From: Rouxiella aceris
GTDB taxonomy: Bacteria; Pseudomonadota; Gammaproteobacteria; Enterobacterales; Enterobacteriaceae
Reading direction: 5' to 3'
NCBI RefSeq assembly: GCF_012933545.1
Contig: NZ_JAADJU010000011.1
Coordinates: forward strand, 62,001-126,000
DNA length: 64,000 bases
A program made the translations under genes and the position numbers. The first letter of the stretch is position 1, and each line of letters opens with the position of its first letter. A model generated the notes under the pieces. It was given only the letters and a program-made list of their open reading frames with translations. It was not told the origin of the DNA and made no database searches. Shown one piece after another: positions 30,300 through 40,345 of this stretch.

Positions 30300-31432
30300 T
30301 TAACGGCCCCCCAATCTATCGCCAAACCCTGTCCGGCGGCACGCTGACCGTGACCCCAACCGGCGGCAATCAGTCCCTGGAGGCTTTGTTTGATATCGCC
30401 GAACGCCGTAACCCCAAGCGGGCGTTTTTATTTGTCAGCAAGGTACTGGGGCGACATATCCCGATTGCTCCTTCGGTAATGCGATCGGCTTATCGCCAGC
30501 TGGCACAGCAACTTCCGTCAGATTTACCGCAGCCAGTGCTGTTTATTGGCATGGCGGAAACAGCGGTCGGTCTCGGCGCTGGCGTTTTTGACGAAGCTCT
30601 CAGCCTGTTTAACAATGCCGTCTATCTGACGTCAACCCGCCATCCCATTGCCGGCGAACTGCTGTGTGAGTTTAAAGAAAACCATAGCCATGCCACCGAC
30701 CATCTGCTGTACCACCCTGCCGACCCGGTACTTCGTGCCCGGGTACGGAATGCCCGTAGTCTGGTACTGATTGATGATGAGGCTACAACGGGCAATACCT
30801 TTATCAATATGTTGACCGCCTTGCGCACTGAGGCAGGTTTGTCACTGGTTGAGCAGGTGGTCACCGTTACGCTGACCGACTGGAGCGGCAACGCCATTAA
30901 GCAACAATGCCCGCTGCCGGTTACCACGGTGTCGCTGGTTCAGGGGGACTGGCATTGGCAACCGAGAAAGGATGCCACACTACCGGTGATGCCAGACGTC
31001 AACATCACCGCCACCGGCAGCATCGCCATCGTCGGTAAGCAAAGCTGGGGACGCCTCGGCATGGCATTGGCTGCCCGAGATCTGGGCAAAGAGATCGGCG
31101 CATCACCATCAGAAAAGATCCTGGTGCTGGGATCCGCAGAGTTTGTTTGGGAGCCGCTGCTGCTGGCCGAACGCCTTGAACAGCTTGGAGCCGAGGTCAA
31201 GTTCAGTTGCACCACCCGCTCTCCTATATCCATCGGTTATGCCATTCAATCCGCCATTACCTTCAGCGATAACTACGGTTTGGGCATCCCCAACTATATC
31301 TACAATGTGGCCCATCAACAGTTTGACCGCATTCTGCTATGTGTAGAAACCCCGGCATCAAGTGTTGATCCTGCGCTGCTTGTCGCCCTGCAAAGGGTGG
31401 CCCCAGAGGTTGAGGTAGTGGTTTATGAATAA
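30296..31432 (+). CDS. phosphoribosyltransferase-TRSP protein of the Ter module
   Basis: This 378-residue protein has an N-terminal orotate-PRTase-like domain (PRTase_2) with the PRPP loop LVLIDDEATTGNTF at about residues 155-168. A C-terminal TRSP domain follows from about 240 (SIAIVGKQSWGRLGMALAARDLG, then VLGSAEFVWEPLLLAERLE). Comparative work on Ter systems places this protein in a predicted nucleoside-like metabolite pathway with an ATP-grasp ligase, HAD phosphatase, StiP-like PRTase and CitE-like aldolase. It is coupled to both neighbours by overlaps of a few bases. Confidence 0.82.
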   Translation: MINGPPIYRQTLSGGTLTVTPTGGNQSLEALFDIAERRNPKRAFLFVSKVLGRHIPIAPSVMRSAYRQLAQQLPSDLPQPVLFIGMAETAVGLGAGVFDEALSLFNNAVYLTSTRHPIAGELLCEFKENHSHATDHLLYHPADPVLRARVRNARSLVLIDDEATTGNTFINMLTALRTEAGLSLVEQVVTVTLTDWSGNAIKQQCPLPVTTVSLVQGDWHWQPRKDATLPVMPDVNITATGSIAIVGKQSWGRLGMALAARDLGKEIGASPSEKILVLGSAEFVWEPLLLAERLEQLGAEVKFSCTTRSPISIGYAIQSAITFSDNYGLGIPNYIYNVAHQQFDRILLCVETPASSVDPALLVALQRVAPEVEVVVYE

Positions 31433-32198
31433 GCCGGTAGTGTTCTCCGATCTTGACGACACGCTGTTTCAGACGCGGCGCAAAATGGTCGACGAACTGG
31501 CGCTAGAGCCATTCCGTCCAGGGGCTCTGGATCGCACCATGAATGCCCGCAGCTTTATGACTGAAAAACAATCGATGCTGGTGGACTGGCTGCTGGCGCA
31601 TGCCGACTTTATTCCGGTTACCGCCCGCGGCAGCGAGGAGATCAGCCGGGTAACCATCCCCTTTAGTTCCTGGGCCATTGCGACCCACGGCGCGGTAATA
31701 CTTACGCCGCAGGGGACCGCCGATAAACAGTGGCAAGCGCAAATGCTGGAGCATTTGGCGGCCTATCGTCAACCGCTGCTCACTCTGCAGCAAGACATTA
31801 CTCGGCTAATGGCAGAGCGTGGTATTCAGGGCTGGGCACGTATCAACTACGAATACGCAGATACACCGGTGTATCTGGTAATGAAACATACCGACAGCAC
31901 CCGCCAGGCAGAGCTGTATACCCTTGGGGATGAAATTGAAGCCCGTTTCGCGACGGAAGGTTTCTATATCCACCGTAACGGCAACAATATCGCCTGGTTA
32001 CCCAATCCGGTTGAAAAAGGTCTCGCCTGCCAGTATCTGCTGAACAAACTGCGGGCTGAACGCGGCGTATTCCCGGTGCTCGCTCTGGGCGACAGCCTGA
32101 GTGACCACCGCTTTATGAAGCTGTGCGACTGGTTTGGCATGCCGCAGCAGAGCCAGTTTTCGCAACACATCAACCGCCATCTGTTTGGAGAAAAATAG
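31425..32198 (+). CDS. HAD-family phosphatase of the Ter module
   Basis: This 257-residue HAD hydrolase of the Cof-like/IIB type has FSDLDDTLFQTRRK with the nucleophile Asp near residue 9, TARG motif II, and LALGDSLSDHRFMK as the final acidic motif. It overlaps the PRTase gene by 8 bp and ends 1 bp before the StiP-like gene. It is probably the phosphatase step of the Ter-associated nucleoside-like biosynthesis. Confidence 0.82.
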   Translation: MNKPVVFSDLDDTLFQTRRKMVDELALEPFRPGALDRTMNARSFMTEKQSMLVDWLLAHADFIPVTARGSEEISRVTIPFSSWAIATHGAVILTPQGTADKQWQAQMLEHLAAYRQPLLTLQQDITRLMAERGIQGWARINYEYADTPVYLVMKHTDSTRQAELYTLGDEIEARFATEGFYIHRNGNNIAWLPNPVEKGLACQYLLNKLRAERGVFPVLALGDSLSDHRFMKLCDWFGMPQQSQFSQHINRHLFGEK

Positions 32199-32199
32199 T

Positions 32200-33279
32200 A
32201 TGCAGCCTTTTATTCCGTTTTCTGGCTCCTATCTTCCTGACGATGTGCATTTTCTGCTTAAGCCGCTGGCAATGGAAATGACACCGGTCGAGCAAAAGGA
32301 ACTGCTGATCCAGTCCGGTGCCAGACACTATTCCGAGATGCTGAGTCAGGAGCCTGAGCCAAGCGACTTGCATCTGGATCTGTTTGCCCGCGCGCTGGAT
32401 CAAGGGGCCGTTCGTCTGGCAAAAGAGGTCACTATGCTGGCCAAGGCGCTGTCTGAGCGCTTTGCGCATACTCCGATCATTCTGGTCAGCCTGGTCCGTG
32501 CCGGTGTTCCTCTCGGGGTGATGTTGCAGCAGGCCCTGCGCGCCATGGGCAAGAGATCATATCACTACGGCGTAAGTATTATCCGCGATCGCGGTATTGA
32601 TCAAACCGCAATGGACTGGATAGAAGCCCGCCACGGCACGGCTGGCGTGGTTTTCGTTGACGGCTGGACCGGCAAAGGGGCAATCGCCGGTGAACTGCGA
32701 CATTCTCTGGCTACCCGCACCGGCTATCCGGCCGATCCCCGACTGCTGGTACTGGCCGACCCTTGCGGGGCGTCATGGCTGGCGGCCAGCGACGACGACT
32801 GGCTTATCCCCTTTGGCATTATGGGCGCCCCGGTCTCCGGACTGATCTCCCGCTCCATCTGGTCTGCAGAGGGACTGCACGGTTGCGTCCGCTGCGATCA
32901 TCTCAGTCGCTTTGAATGCAGCCGCCATCTGGTGGACACCGTTGCCGACTGTCGGCAGCAACTTGATATCCATGCCATTGCGGCCAGTCAGTGGGACCCG
33001 GCAAATGTCAGGCATCTGCAAGCGCGGAGCCAGCAGATTATTGCGTCGCTGGCGGCGCAATACCATATCGCCAACATCAATCGGATCAAACCCGGCATTG
33101 CCGAGGCAACCCGCGCCATTTTACGCCGTGTGCCAGAACAGGTTCTGGTGCGCTGCATAACCGATCCCGACGTTGCTCTGCTGGTGTACCTGGCCGGTGA
33201 GAAAAACATCCCCATCACTGAGGTCGGTGACCGCATTGGGCAGTATCGCGCCGTCACCATTATCAAAAAGGTTCACTGA
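32200..33279 (+). CDS. StiP-like phosphoribosyltransferase/PELOTA protein
   Basis: This 359-residue protein belongs to the family annotated as 'cysteine protease StiP'. Comparative analysis regards it as a PRTase-like domain joined to a PELOTA-type RNA-binding domain. It starts FIPFSGSYLPDDVHFLL, has LVRAGVPLGVMLQ and VFVDGWTGKGAIAGEL (PRPP-type loop), and a C-terminal domain from about 260 with INRIKPGIAEATRAILRRVPE. The ATG at 32200 has GGAG upstream; an earlier in-frame ATG at 32134 lies inside the HAD gene. It overlaps the next gene as ATGA. Confidence 0.8.
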   Translation: MQPFIPFSGSYLPDDVHFLLKPLAMEMTPVEQKELLIQSGARHYSEMLSQEPEPSDLHLDLFARALDQGAVRLAKEVTMLAKALSERFAHTPIILVSLVRAGVPLGVMLQQALRAMGKRSYHYGVSIIRDRGIDQTAMDWIEARHGTAGVVFVDGWTGKGAIAGELRHSLATRTGYPADPRLLVLADPCGASWLAASDDDWLIPFGIMGAPVSGLISRSIWSAEGLHGCVRCDHLSRFECSRHLVDTVADCRQQLDIHAIAASQWDPANVRHLQARSQQIIASLAAQYHIANINRIKPGIAEATRAILRRVPEQVLVRCITDPDVALLVYLAGEKNIPITEVGDRIGQYRAVTIIKKVH

Positions 33280-34235
33280 TGACCAAGAGACTCTCGCCTT
33301 ACCATCTGGGTGCCACGCTTTATATGCCAGCTACCCGCACAGATATTGCCAGCAGCATCCTGGACAATAAAATTGCCGGACTGCGATCGATCGTCATCTG
33401 TCTGGAAGATGCTGTTAGCGATGCCGACGTGCCGCTGGCATTGCACAATTTACAACAAATTCTGCATACCCTGGCAGCAGCCAAAACGGCGGGATATGGC
33501 GCAAAGTGGCCGCTGGTATTTATTCGCCCGCGTCATAGCGAAATGGGTCGAGCCTTGACGGCATGTGCCGATCTGACGGCAATCGACGGCCTGGTGCTGC
33601 CAAAATTCACCCTTGCCTCCCTGCCCGCCTGGTGGGACATGGTCAAGGATACTCACCTTTGCATGATGCCGACGCTGGAAACCGAAGAGGTGTTTGATGT
33701 GCTGCAAATGCGCGAACTGGCCACCACGCTGCTCGCCCATCCCTGCCATGATCGCATTATCGCCCTGCGAATTGGCGGCAATGACCTGATGAATGTTATT
33801 GCGCTGCGTCGCCCGCGCAATCTGACGCTATATGACAGTCCAATGGGATACACCATTAAAATGCTGGTGGCGGTTTTTGGGTCCCGCGACTTTGCCCTGA
33901 CCTCACCGGTATGCGAACATATTGACGATCATCAGGTGATGGAACGCGAGCTGGCGCTGGATATGGCCCATGGACTGGTAGGAAAGACCGCGATCCATCC
34001 TAACCAGATTGCCAAAATTGAACGGGCGCTAATGGTCAGCCCTGCCGACCATGCCGATGCATTGCGCATCCTCAACTCCAGCCAGGCGGTGTTTAAATCG
34101 CAGGGTGCAATGTGTGAACCGGCGACACACCGCCGTTGGGCCTTAAGGGTACTGGAGAGGGCTCAGGTGTATGGCATTGCCGCAGACACGCTGCAAGATG
34201 GCGTCCGGCTGGTCACTTTCACCCAGCAAAACTGA
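33279..34235 (+). CDS. HpcH/HpaI (CitE-like) aldolase of the Ter module
   Basis: This 318-residue TIM-barrel protein is of the citrate-lyase-beta-like family. Recognisable parts are GATLYMPATRTDIA at the N-terminus, VICLEDAVSDADV with the acidic metal ligand, FIRPRHS, GLVLPKFT, and GLVGKTAIHPNQI near the C-terminus. It is the last of the four coupled module genes. In Ter clusters this protein is predicted to cleave or form a C-C bond in the specialised metabolite. Confidence 0.82.
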   Translation: MTKRLSPYHLGATLYMPATRTDIASSILDNKIAGLRSIVICLEDAVSDADVPLALHNLQQILHTLAAAKTAGYGAKWPLVFIRPRHSEMGRALTACADLTAIDGLVLPKFTLASLPAWWDMVKDTHLCMMPTLETEEVFDVLQMRELATTLLAHPCHDRIIALRIGGNDLMNVIALRRPRNLTLYDSPMGYTIKMLVAVFGSRDFALTSPVCEHIDDHQVMERELALDMAHGLVGKTAIHPNQIAKIERALMVSPADHADALRILNSSQAVFKSQGAMCEPATHRRWALRVLERAQVYGIAADTLQDGVRLVTFTQQN

Positions 34236-34544
34236 AACGGCTCTGCTGAAATACAGATTTTAAACATCGCTCAACCCTATCTCAGGTTGATACGTCACCT
34301 TGCATCCTGTGACCTCCTGCTTTAAATACATTTTGTTACTCGGTAGATGCTGATTTATCGACTATCTTTATGGATGCAACTTTACCTGAAGTGTATGGTA
34401 TGCCTGATAGGTCGTTTGTCGTAACCCCTGAAGGAACTGAGCGGGTGAGCACAAAGAGCGGATAGCGGGCAGGGAAAACATAACAACAACCTCTATTTTC
34501 CATGCTATTACGCCTTTTAAAACAATGGTAGGCATTTACTAATT
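34236..34544. other. 309-bp gap between CitE-like gene and terW
   Basis: No ORF or RNA gene is recognisable. The AT-rich right half probably carries the terW promoter. I see no strong terminator hairpin with a T-run after the aldolase gene. Confidence 0.35.
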
Positions 34545-35018
34545 ATGCAATTGAGTACACGACAGGCACGTATTTTCCGGCTGGCACTTCTGTTAGGTTC
34601 AGGCCTTCCCGTTTCGGCACAAAAAATAATCAATCAGCTAGGTTGTTCCGAGCCGACCTTAACGCGTGCCTTAAAAGAGTTACGGGAAACCTATTCCGCC
34701 GAAATCAAATACAGCAAAGCGACCCACTCCTATCAGTTGCTTGAACCGGGCCAATTGGATAAAAAAGCCCTGCGTCGCATTAATGAAATACTGCATTCCA
34801 GCATCGATCATAAACATACCGAGGTGGTCAGCAGCGTTTCACTGGATAAAGAGATGAAAAAGTCCGTATCCCTGTCTCTGCGCAGTTCGGTGCTGAGAAA
34901 GATCGACAGGTTGGCGCTGCTTGCCGATACCACCCGCAGTGACGCCGTCGAAATGCTGGTCGACAATTGTATTGTCGAGTTTTTATCAACGCTCTCTCAG
35001 CGTGGGATCGGCAGATAG
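34545..35018 (+). CDS. terW: TerW transcriptional regulator
   Basis: This 157-residue protein is collinear with TerW. It starts MQLSTRQARIFRLALLLGSGLPVSA, the winged-helix recognition part is LGCSEPTLTRALKELRE, then SAEIKYSKATHSYQL. The C-terminal part contains a ribbon-helix-helix-like SVSLSLRSSVLRKIDRLALLADTTRSDAVEMLV. TerW controls the ter operon in plasmid clusters. Its usual position next to the biosynthetic module is kept. Confidence 0.9.
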   Translation: MQLSTRQARIFRLALLLGSGLPVSAQKIINQLGCSEPTLTRALKELRETYSAEIKYSKATHSYQLLEPGQLDKKALRRINEILHSSIDHKHTEVVSSVSLDKEMKKSVSLSLRSSVLRKIDRLALLADTTRSDAVEMLVDNCIVEFLSTLSQRGIGR

Positions 35019-35161
35019 AGGTTACTCTTCTCTCCTTTGATGTGGGTAGTGGGAGGGGAGATACGAGAGCTTATAAGAGGGTATTTTTGCCTATACGGCT
35101 GCTTCATGCGAAAATATTAGGCATTGACTTGCTAATATAAAAGTGTTATTGGAATAACATT

Positions 35162-35835
<674 letters not shown>

Positions 35836-36077
35836 TTACTCTAATTATCACACAAATAAATAAGGTAAAATCCCACACTGTGTGGAATTTTATTCTACAA
35901 AACGAACAAATGTTCAGAAGGTAATGGATGCATTGGACGACGAAGGACCTGTAACGACTGCGAATGAGATCACAGAGGTGATAAAAACCGTTCAGCAATG
36001 AAAAATACTCTCGCCATTACATATAGTTATAATATAATAATTTGTGCAAAAATTTTGTTTTCATAGGATTACCGACA

Positions 36078-36467
36078 ATGGAAACCCATAAAATCCCCTG
36101 GCATCTGATACCAGGAAATAGTGATATCCAAATTGAAAATATCATGGAGCCGGTCAGGTTGGCGCTATCTATTGAAACCAGAAAAATAAAGGCCAACTCT
36201 CAAGGATTCAATAACGATGAACACGCAGCCAGAAAATTTGTCATGACTATCACGGAAGAACTGCGAAAACTGGGTTTTGAAGGTCTTCATGATTTGCATC
36301 AATCCAAAAGTAACTCAGGCTATTGGTATTACAACCTGCTCGCCATTTGGCCTATCGGGCAACCACCAGAGACCGTCTTTAGTACCTTCAAAGAAGCCAG
36401 CTCTGTTGCCAGAGTCAGAAAAGGCAAAGTAAAACGCGAGGGCGACATATGGCGGGTATTTTTTTAA
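36078..36467 (+). CDS. unknown 129-residue protein
   Basis: This is a small soluble protein I do not recognise. It starts METHKIPWHLIPGN and has an alpha-helical middle (AARKFVMTITEELRKLGFEGLHDL), an aromatic stretch SGYWYYNLLAIWPIG and a basic end VRKGKVKREGDIWRVFF. An in-frame TTG/ATG further upstream (36042) is less likely. It lies 94 bp before the XseA-like gene in the same direction, so it may belong to that accessory cassette. No function is assigned. Confidence 0.6.
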   Translation: METHKIPWHLIPGNSDIQIENIMEPVRLALSIETRKIKANSQGFNNDEHAARKFVMTITEELRKLGFEGLHDLHQSKSNSGYWYYNLLAIWPIGQPPETVFSTFKEASSVARVRKGKVKREGDIWRVFF

Positions 36468-36561
36468 TAACTGGTGTAATTTTGGACAGTATACAATAAT
36501 TCAGAAAAACCAAACCCAAAGAAACGGCCCTCGCTTCATACAGCCTAAATGAGATAGCAGG

Positions 36562-38511
36562 ATGACTGATTTTATTTACCTTAATACAAGCTACCAAGAC
36601 AAAGATAAAGTAAAAGCGTTGGGCGCTAAATGGGATCCTGATTTTAGGCGCTGGAGGATACCGGCTGATACTGCTGATTTGCACGTATTTAGCCCTTGGT
36701 TATCTGCTGAGATTACATCAACGTTAACACCTGCCAATAACCTGGACCTTCCCGCCCCGTTAGAGAGTAGTCTTTCACCTACAATCTATCGTCCCGATGG
36801 CATAACTTTATCGGTTTTATTAAAAGGTGTCGAAGATGTGGTAAATCAGACTTTTGCTCAAGGTGTCTGGACTATCGTTGAGGTGGTGAACGTAAAAATA
36901 ATCAAGGAGAATGTCTATCTCGACCTGTGCGAACGAGACCCCCAAGGAAATGAGTTAGTTAAAGCCGTTGCAATCATCTGGTCAAAACAGGCGGCTGTCA
37001 TATTACCTAAGTATCAGCAGATAACCGGAAGCCTGCTGGGCCCAGGCATCAAACTTTTGGTCCGCGCCAAACCCCACTTCACTGCAAGGTGGGGATTCAA
37101 GCTACAAATAACTGAAATTGATCCAGCCTTCACCCTCGGTGACCTGGAAGCCCGCAAACAGCGGATCCGCGTACAACTTCAGCAACAAGGTATATGGAAA
37201 AAAAATAAACAACTTTCACTGCCGTGGGATTATCAGGATATTTTAGTCATTGCGCCACAAAATGCAGCAGGACTCGGAGATTTTCAAACCGAAGCCAAAT
37301 GGCTGCAAAGCTTTAATGTTTGTAATTTTGAGTATGTCCACAGTCTATTCCAGGGTCATACCGCGACTGCCGAAATCCGACAAAAACTCAAAAATGCCCT
37401 GGATAGCAGAACAAAGCAGGGTATTCCCCTGCCTGATATTATCGTAATTATTCGTGGTGGCGGTTCTGTTAATGATCTGGCATGGTTGAATGATTTCGAA
37501 CTTTGCCGAGACATTTGCCTGCTGCCGATACCTGTCCTTACCGGAATAGGCCATGAAAAAGATTCCACTGTTCTGGATGAAGTTGCCTGTTATGCATTTG
37601 ACACCCCCTCAAAAGTGATTGGTTCAATAATCCAGAACATCAAACAACGTACCTCCGAAGCTAGAGAACTGTATGCTTCAGTAATTAATTATGCGCTACG
37701 TATAAAGGAAGATGCTTTACGCGAGATTACCCTGCTATCTCTTGAAAATAAAGCTGCTGCATTAAGTATATTGGAAAAAAGTCGTCATGCATTGCTAAGC
37801 ACCATAAATAATATTCAGCAAAATTCATTAAAACATATCGCACAATCTCGCCATATTACCGCACAGCATTATCAACTTATTAAGTTACAGTCCACTAAAG
37901 AAGTTAGCGAATTAAAAAGTCATTTACCCTATTTGCTTTTACAGGTTAAGAACAACGCGAGAGCCAATATAGCCTTATCACGCCGTGAAGCATCTGATAT
38001 TACTGATTATCTTTGGCAAGAATCAGGCCGAAAATGTGCTACTGCGAGAGCAGGAACAAGTCGCCTATTTACCGCACTTGAGAACAACACAGAAAAAAAC
38101 ACTTATATTGCACGGCAAAACTGTCGGAACGATATGACTAGCCTGCAAGAAAATGCACTACGGCTGGTTTATAATGGTCATAATCAAATTCGTTCCTTGA
38201 TTACAGGGATCAGCGAAAAAACCAAAACTGATATCCGACAACTCAAATTAACGCTGAACCAAGAGGTAAGATTCAATCTTAATCAAGTTGGATATCAATT
38301 AACCTTATCCCGTCATAAGACACAAGGATTCATTCGAGAAATCACCGGCCAGGGGCCAGAAAAGACACTAAGACGTGGCTTTACAATTATTCAAGACGAA
38401 AAAGGCAAACCTGTCACCAGTTCAAAAATAACTGCTAATAAGATAACAATTCAATTTTATGATGGCTCACGCAAAGCCATAATGGAGAAAAATGATGACG
38501 ACAACATTTAA
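36562..38511 (+). CDS. DUF5710-XseA fusion (exonuclease VII large-subunit-like)
   Basis: The 649-residue protein begins with a DUF5710 module (about residues 3-50: YLNTSYQDKDKVKALGAKWD, then FRRWRIP). An OB-fold like that of XseA follows (about 80-185). The ExoVII catalytic domain contains IIRGGGS (298-302 region), DLAWLND and GIGHEKDSTVLDEVA. The conserved Arg298 and His331 are spaced 33 residues apart as in Escherichia coli XseA. A long helical region (about 360-610) and an XseA-like tail LRRGFTIIQDEKGKPV complete it. E. coli XseA has about 456 residues, so this is longer, mainly in the N-terminal module and helical arm. It overlaps an XseB-like gene. ExoVII degrades single-stranded DNA from both ends; this pair is probably a mobile or defence-related variant, not the housekeeping copy. 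Confidence 0.82.
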   Translation: MTDFIYLNTSYQDKDKVKALGAKWDPDFRRWRIPADTADLHVFSPWLSAEITSTLTPANNLDLPAPLESSLSPTIYRPDGITLSVLLKGVEDVVNQTFAQGVWTIVEVVNVKIIKENVYLDLCERDPQGNELVKAVAIIWSKQAAVILPKYQQITGSLLGPGIKLLVRAKPHFTARWGFKLQITEIDPAFTLGDLEARKQRIRVQLQQQGIWKKNKQLSLPWDYQDILVIAPQNAAGLGDFQTEAKWLQSFNVCNFEYVHSLFQGHTATAEIRQKLKNALDSRTKQGIPLPDIIVIIRGGGSVNDLAWLNDFELCRDICLLPIPVLTGIGHEKDSTVLDEVACYAFDTPSKVIGSIIQNIKQRTSEARELYASVINYALRIKEDALREITLLSLENKAAALSILEKSRHALLSTINNIQQNSLKHIAQSRHITAQHYQLIKLQSTKEVSELKSHLPYLLLQVKNNARANIALSRREASDITDYLWQESGRKCATARAGTSRLFTALENNTEKNTYIARQNCRNDMTSLQENALRLVYNGHNQIRSLITGISEKTKTDIRQLKLTLNQEVRFNLNQVGYQLTLSRHKTQGFIREITGQGPEKTLRRGFTIIQDEKGKPVTSSKITANKITIQFYDGSRKAIMEKNDDDNI

Positions 38512-38782
38512 AGATGCCTACAATACCCTTAAAAATCATGCACAAACCCTACGCTCGCAACAAGAGCCAAATATAGATGATCTGCTTCGTATTGTTGAAG
38601 AGTCAGTGACTGCTTATAAAACATGCCAATTGCGTATAGACGCTGTTGAACAAGCATTACAAAAAGCGCTCTCAGAAACAAATCTGGAGCATTCTTCTGA
38701 TAGCGAACAGATAAATGAAAAAGAAGGGGGTTCTGCAAATAATAATTCATTTGCGGAAGATGAAAACGATATACCATTTTGA
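38492..38782 (+). CDS. XseB-like small subunit
   Basis: This is a 96-residue acidic, helical protein. The first 65 residues (FKDAYNTLKNHAQTLRSQQ, then DDLLRIVEESVTAYKTCQLRID) match the two-helix pattern of exonuclease VII small subunits, which bundle with the helical arm of XseA. A low-complexity acidic tail ends DENDIPF, similar to the DDIPF tip that in SSB-type proteins binds partner enzymes. Its start overlaps the XseA-like stop by 20 bp, showing translational coupling. E. coli XseB is about 80 residues. Confidence 0.75.
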   Translation: MMTTTFKDAYNTLKNHAQTLRSQQEPNIDDLLRIVEESVTAYKTCQLRIDAVEQALQKALSETNLEHSSDSEQINEKEGGSANNNSFAEDENDIPF

Positions 38783-38835
38783 CTCATTATAGAAAGGGTA
38801 TAAATAATTGGGCTTGATGGCTCCGCATCAGCGAG

Positions 38836-39009
38836 ATGGATGTGGGCCACCTGCTATTAAGCAGTTTTATCACTGGCGCTAAGGTATCCAGCCTGATTTT
38901 GATGCCTATCGCGATGCTGGTGATTATTTTCTCCTGTAACACTGCATTTTTTTGTCAGACATCGAATGCCGACAGCAACATAGTCCTGACAGAGCACAAA
39001 CATGGATAG
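38836..39009 (+). CDS. 57-residue membrane peptide, probable transporter remnant
   Basis: ATG 38836 to TAG 39009 encodes MDVGHLLLSSFITGAKVSSL followed by a strongly hydrophobic stretch (ILMPIAMLVIIFS) and a polar tail. It looks like one or two helices cut from a larger permease, but I cannot name the family. It may be a degenerate fragment rather than a gene. Confidence 0.3.
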   Translation: MDVGHLLLSSFITGAKVSSLILMPIAMLVIIFSCNTAFFCQTSNADSNIVLTEHKHG

Positions 39010-39053
39010 CTTCTTCTCTCCTCGCCCATGGCACCATCAGTTCTCTTTTCACG

Positions 39054-39073
39054 ACCGAAGTTTGTGCTTCGGT
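39054..39073. terminator. hairpin in front of the microcompartment locus
   Basis: ACCGAAG-TTTGTG-CTTCGGT is followed by GATCTGTTTT. It can terminate upstream transcripts or act as a leader hairpin 30 bp before the alcohol dehydrogenase gene. Confidence 0.45.
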
Positions 39074-39103
39074 GATCTGTTTTAAGAGATAAGGTAGTCG
39101 AAG

Positions 39104-40219
39104 ATGGCGAGCTATTTTTTTTCCATTCCTAAAGTCTATTTTGGCGAGGAAGCCATTGGCGCATTACGTCGGCTGAATAATAAAAAGGTAGGGATTGTTA
39201 CCGACGATTTTATGGCGAAATCAGGGAAAACTCGCTATTTGATCAACGAAATGCCCCATGCTTCGGTATCCATTTTCAGTGATGTCACACCCGACCCAAG
39301 CGTCGCGATCCTGCAAGCAGGTGCGGCGCAATTTAAATCGTTCAAACCAGACGCCATTATTGCTCTGGGCGGGGGGTCATCGCTGGATGCAGCGAAGGGG
39401 ATCAAGGTCACGCTGGAAGAGTATTTCCCTGACCACCCGATAGAGCTTATCGCCATTCCAACCACCAGCGGTTCCGGTTCAGAGGTCACCTCCTACGCCA
39501 TTATTTCCGATCCGCAAAACGGTCGTAAATATCCGCTCATTGCGGAACAACTGGTACCGGATTACGCCATTCTCGACCCACATTTGGTGTTATCGGTTCC
39601 TCGTCAGGTCGCGGTTGATACCGGAATGGATGTGCTGACCCACGCCATCGAAGCCCTGGTGTCCACGGGTGCCAATGACTTTAGCGATGCGCTGGCAGAA
39701 AAAGCCATTGCGCTGACCTGGCAATACCTGCCCGAAGTTTTCCGGGATGAGCAAAATATTCAGCCACGCAGCCATATGCACAATGCTTCGTGCATGGCCG
39801 GAATGGCGTTTAACTCCGCGGGACTGGGTCTGGTGCATGGTATGGCGCATGCCATTGGCGGCATGTTGCATATCCCGCATGGCAAAATTAATGCCATGCT
39901 TTTGCCGCTGATCATTGAGTTCAACGCCCGACACGCTCCCGATGCCATGGCGCGTTATCTGCAATGCGCCAACATTATGGGTATACAGCAAGCCACACCC
40001 CAGCAAACGGTCCACGCGCTGATAGACGGCATCCGCGATCTCAATCGCCATTTTGACATCCCCGCCACCTTGCGAGAGTTGGGCAAAAACCCTGCAGATA
40101 TCGAATCACTACGTCAGCAGCTTATTACGGCCACCCTGGCTGACGGTTGCACGGCTTCCAATCCCTGTAACCCCGATGCCGCAGATATCGACCAGCTATT
40201 GACACAGATTGTCGGGTAA
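39104..40219 (+). CDS. PduQ-like iron-containing alcohol dehydrogenase
   Basis: This 371-residue type III (Fe) alcohol dehydrogenase has the nucleotide-binding segment ALGGGSSLDAAKG (about residues 84-96). Metal ligands lie in DTGMDVLTHAIEA (Asp, His) and GLVHGMAHAIGG...HIPHG (His, His). In a diol microcompartment it reduces propanal to 1-propanol and recycles NADH to NAD+ for the aldehyde dehydrogenase. It is the first gene of the locus and resembles PduQ. No N-terminal targeting helix is obvious. Confidence 0.85.
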   Translation: MASYFFSIPKVYFGEEAIGALRRLNNKKVGIVTDDFMAKSGKTRYLINEMPHASVSIFSDVTPDPSVAILQAGAAQFKSFKPDAIIALGGGSSLDAAKGIKVTLEEYFPDHPIELIAIPTTSGSGSEVTSYAIISDPQNGRKYPLIAEQLVPDYAILDPHLVLSVPRQVAVDTGMDVLTHAIEALVSTGANDFSDALAEKAIALTWQYLPEVFRDEQNIQPRSHMHNASCMAGMAFNSAGLGLVHGMAHAIGGMLHIPHGKINAMLLPLIIEFNARHAPDAMARYLQCANIMGIQQATPQQTVHALIDGIRDLNRHFDIPATLRELGKNPADIESLRQQLITATLADGCTASNPCNPDAADIDQLLTQIVG

Positions 40220-40345
40220 ATCTGGACAAGTTTGTCCTCGAGTAACCGGACGGTCAAAAAAATCCTGCGTAACGGCAAAAAGCGCAACGCGGGACTGAAT
40301 ATTCTAAACATCGTTCCACTCATCACTTTTCAGGTCGTTGACGTT

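Noticed and set aside
30013-30303. An intact novel 96-residue protein at the head of the Ter module
   Set aside because: Its first 60 residues look like the ATP-grasp N-terminus and the true 3' end of that gene seems to be in another frame; kept as pseudogene with this as alternative.
35924-36001. 26-codon frame (MDALDDEGPVTTANEITEVI...) before the unknown 129-residue gene
   Set aside because: Too short and without a clear ribosome-binding site; may be the tail of a lost gene but no family can be named.
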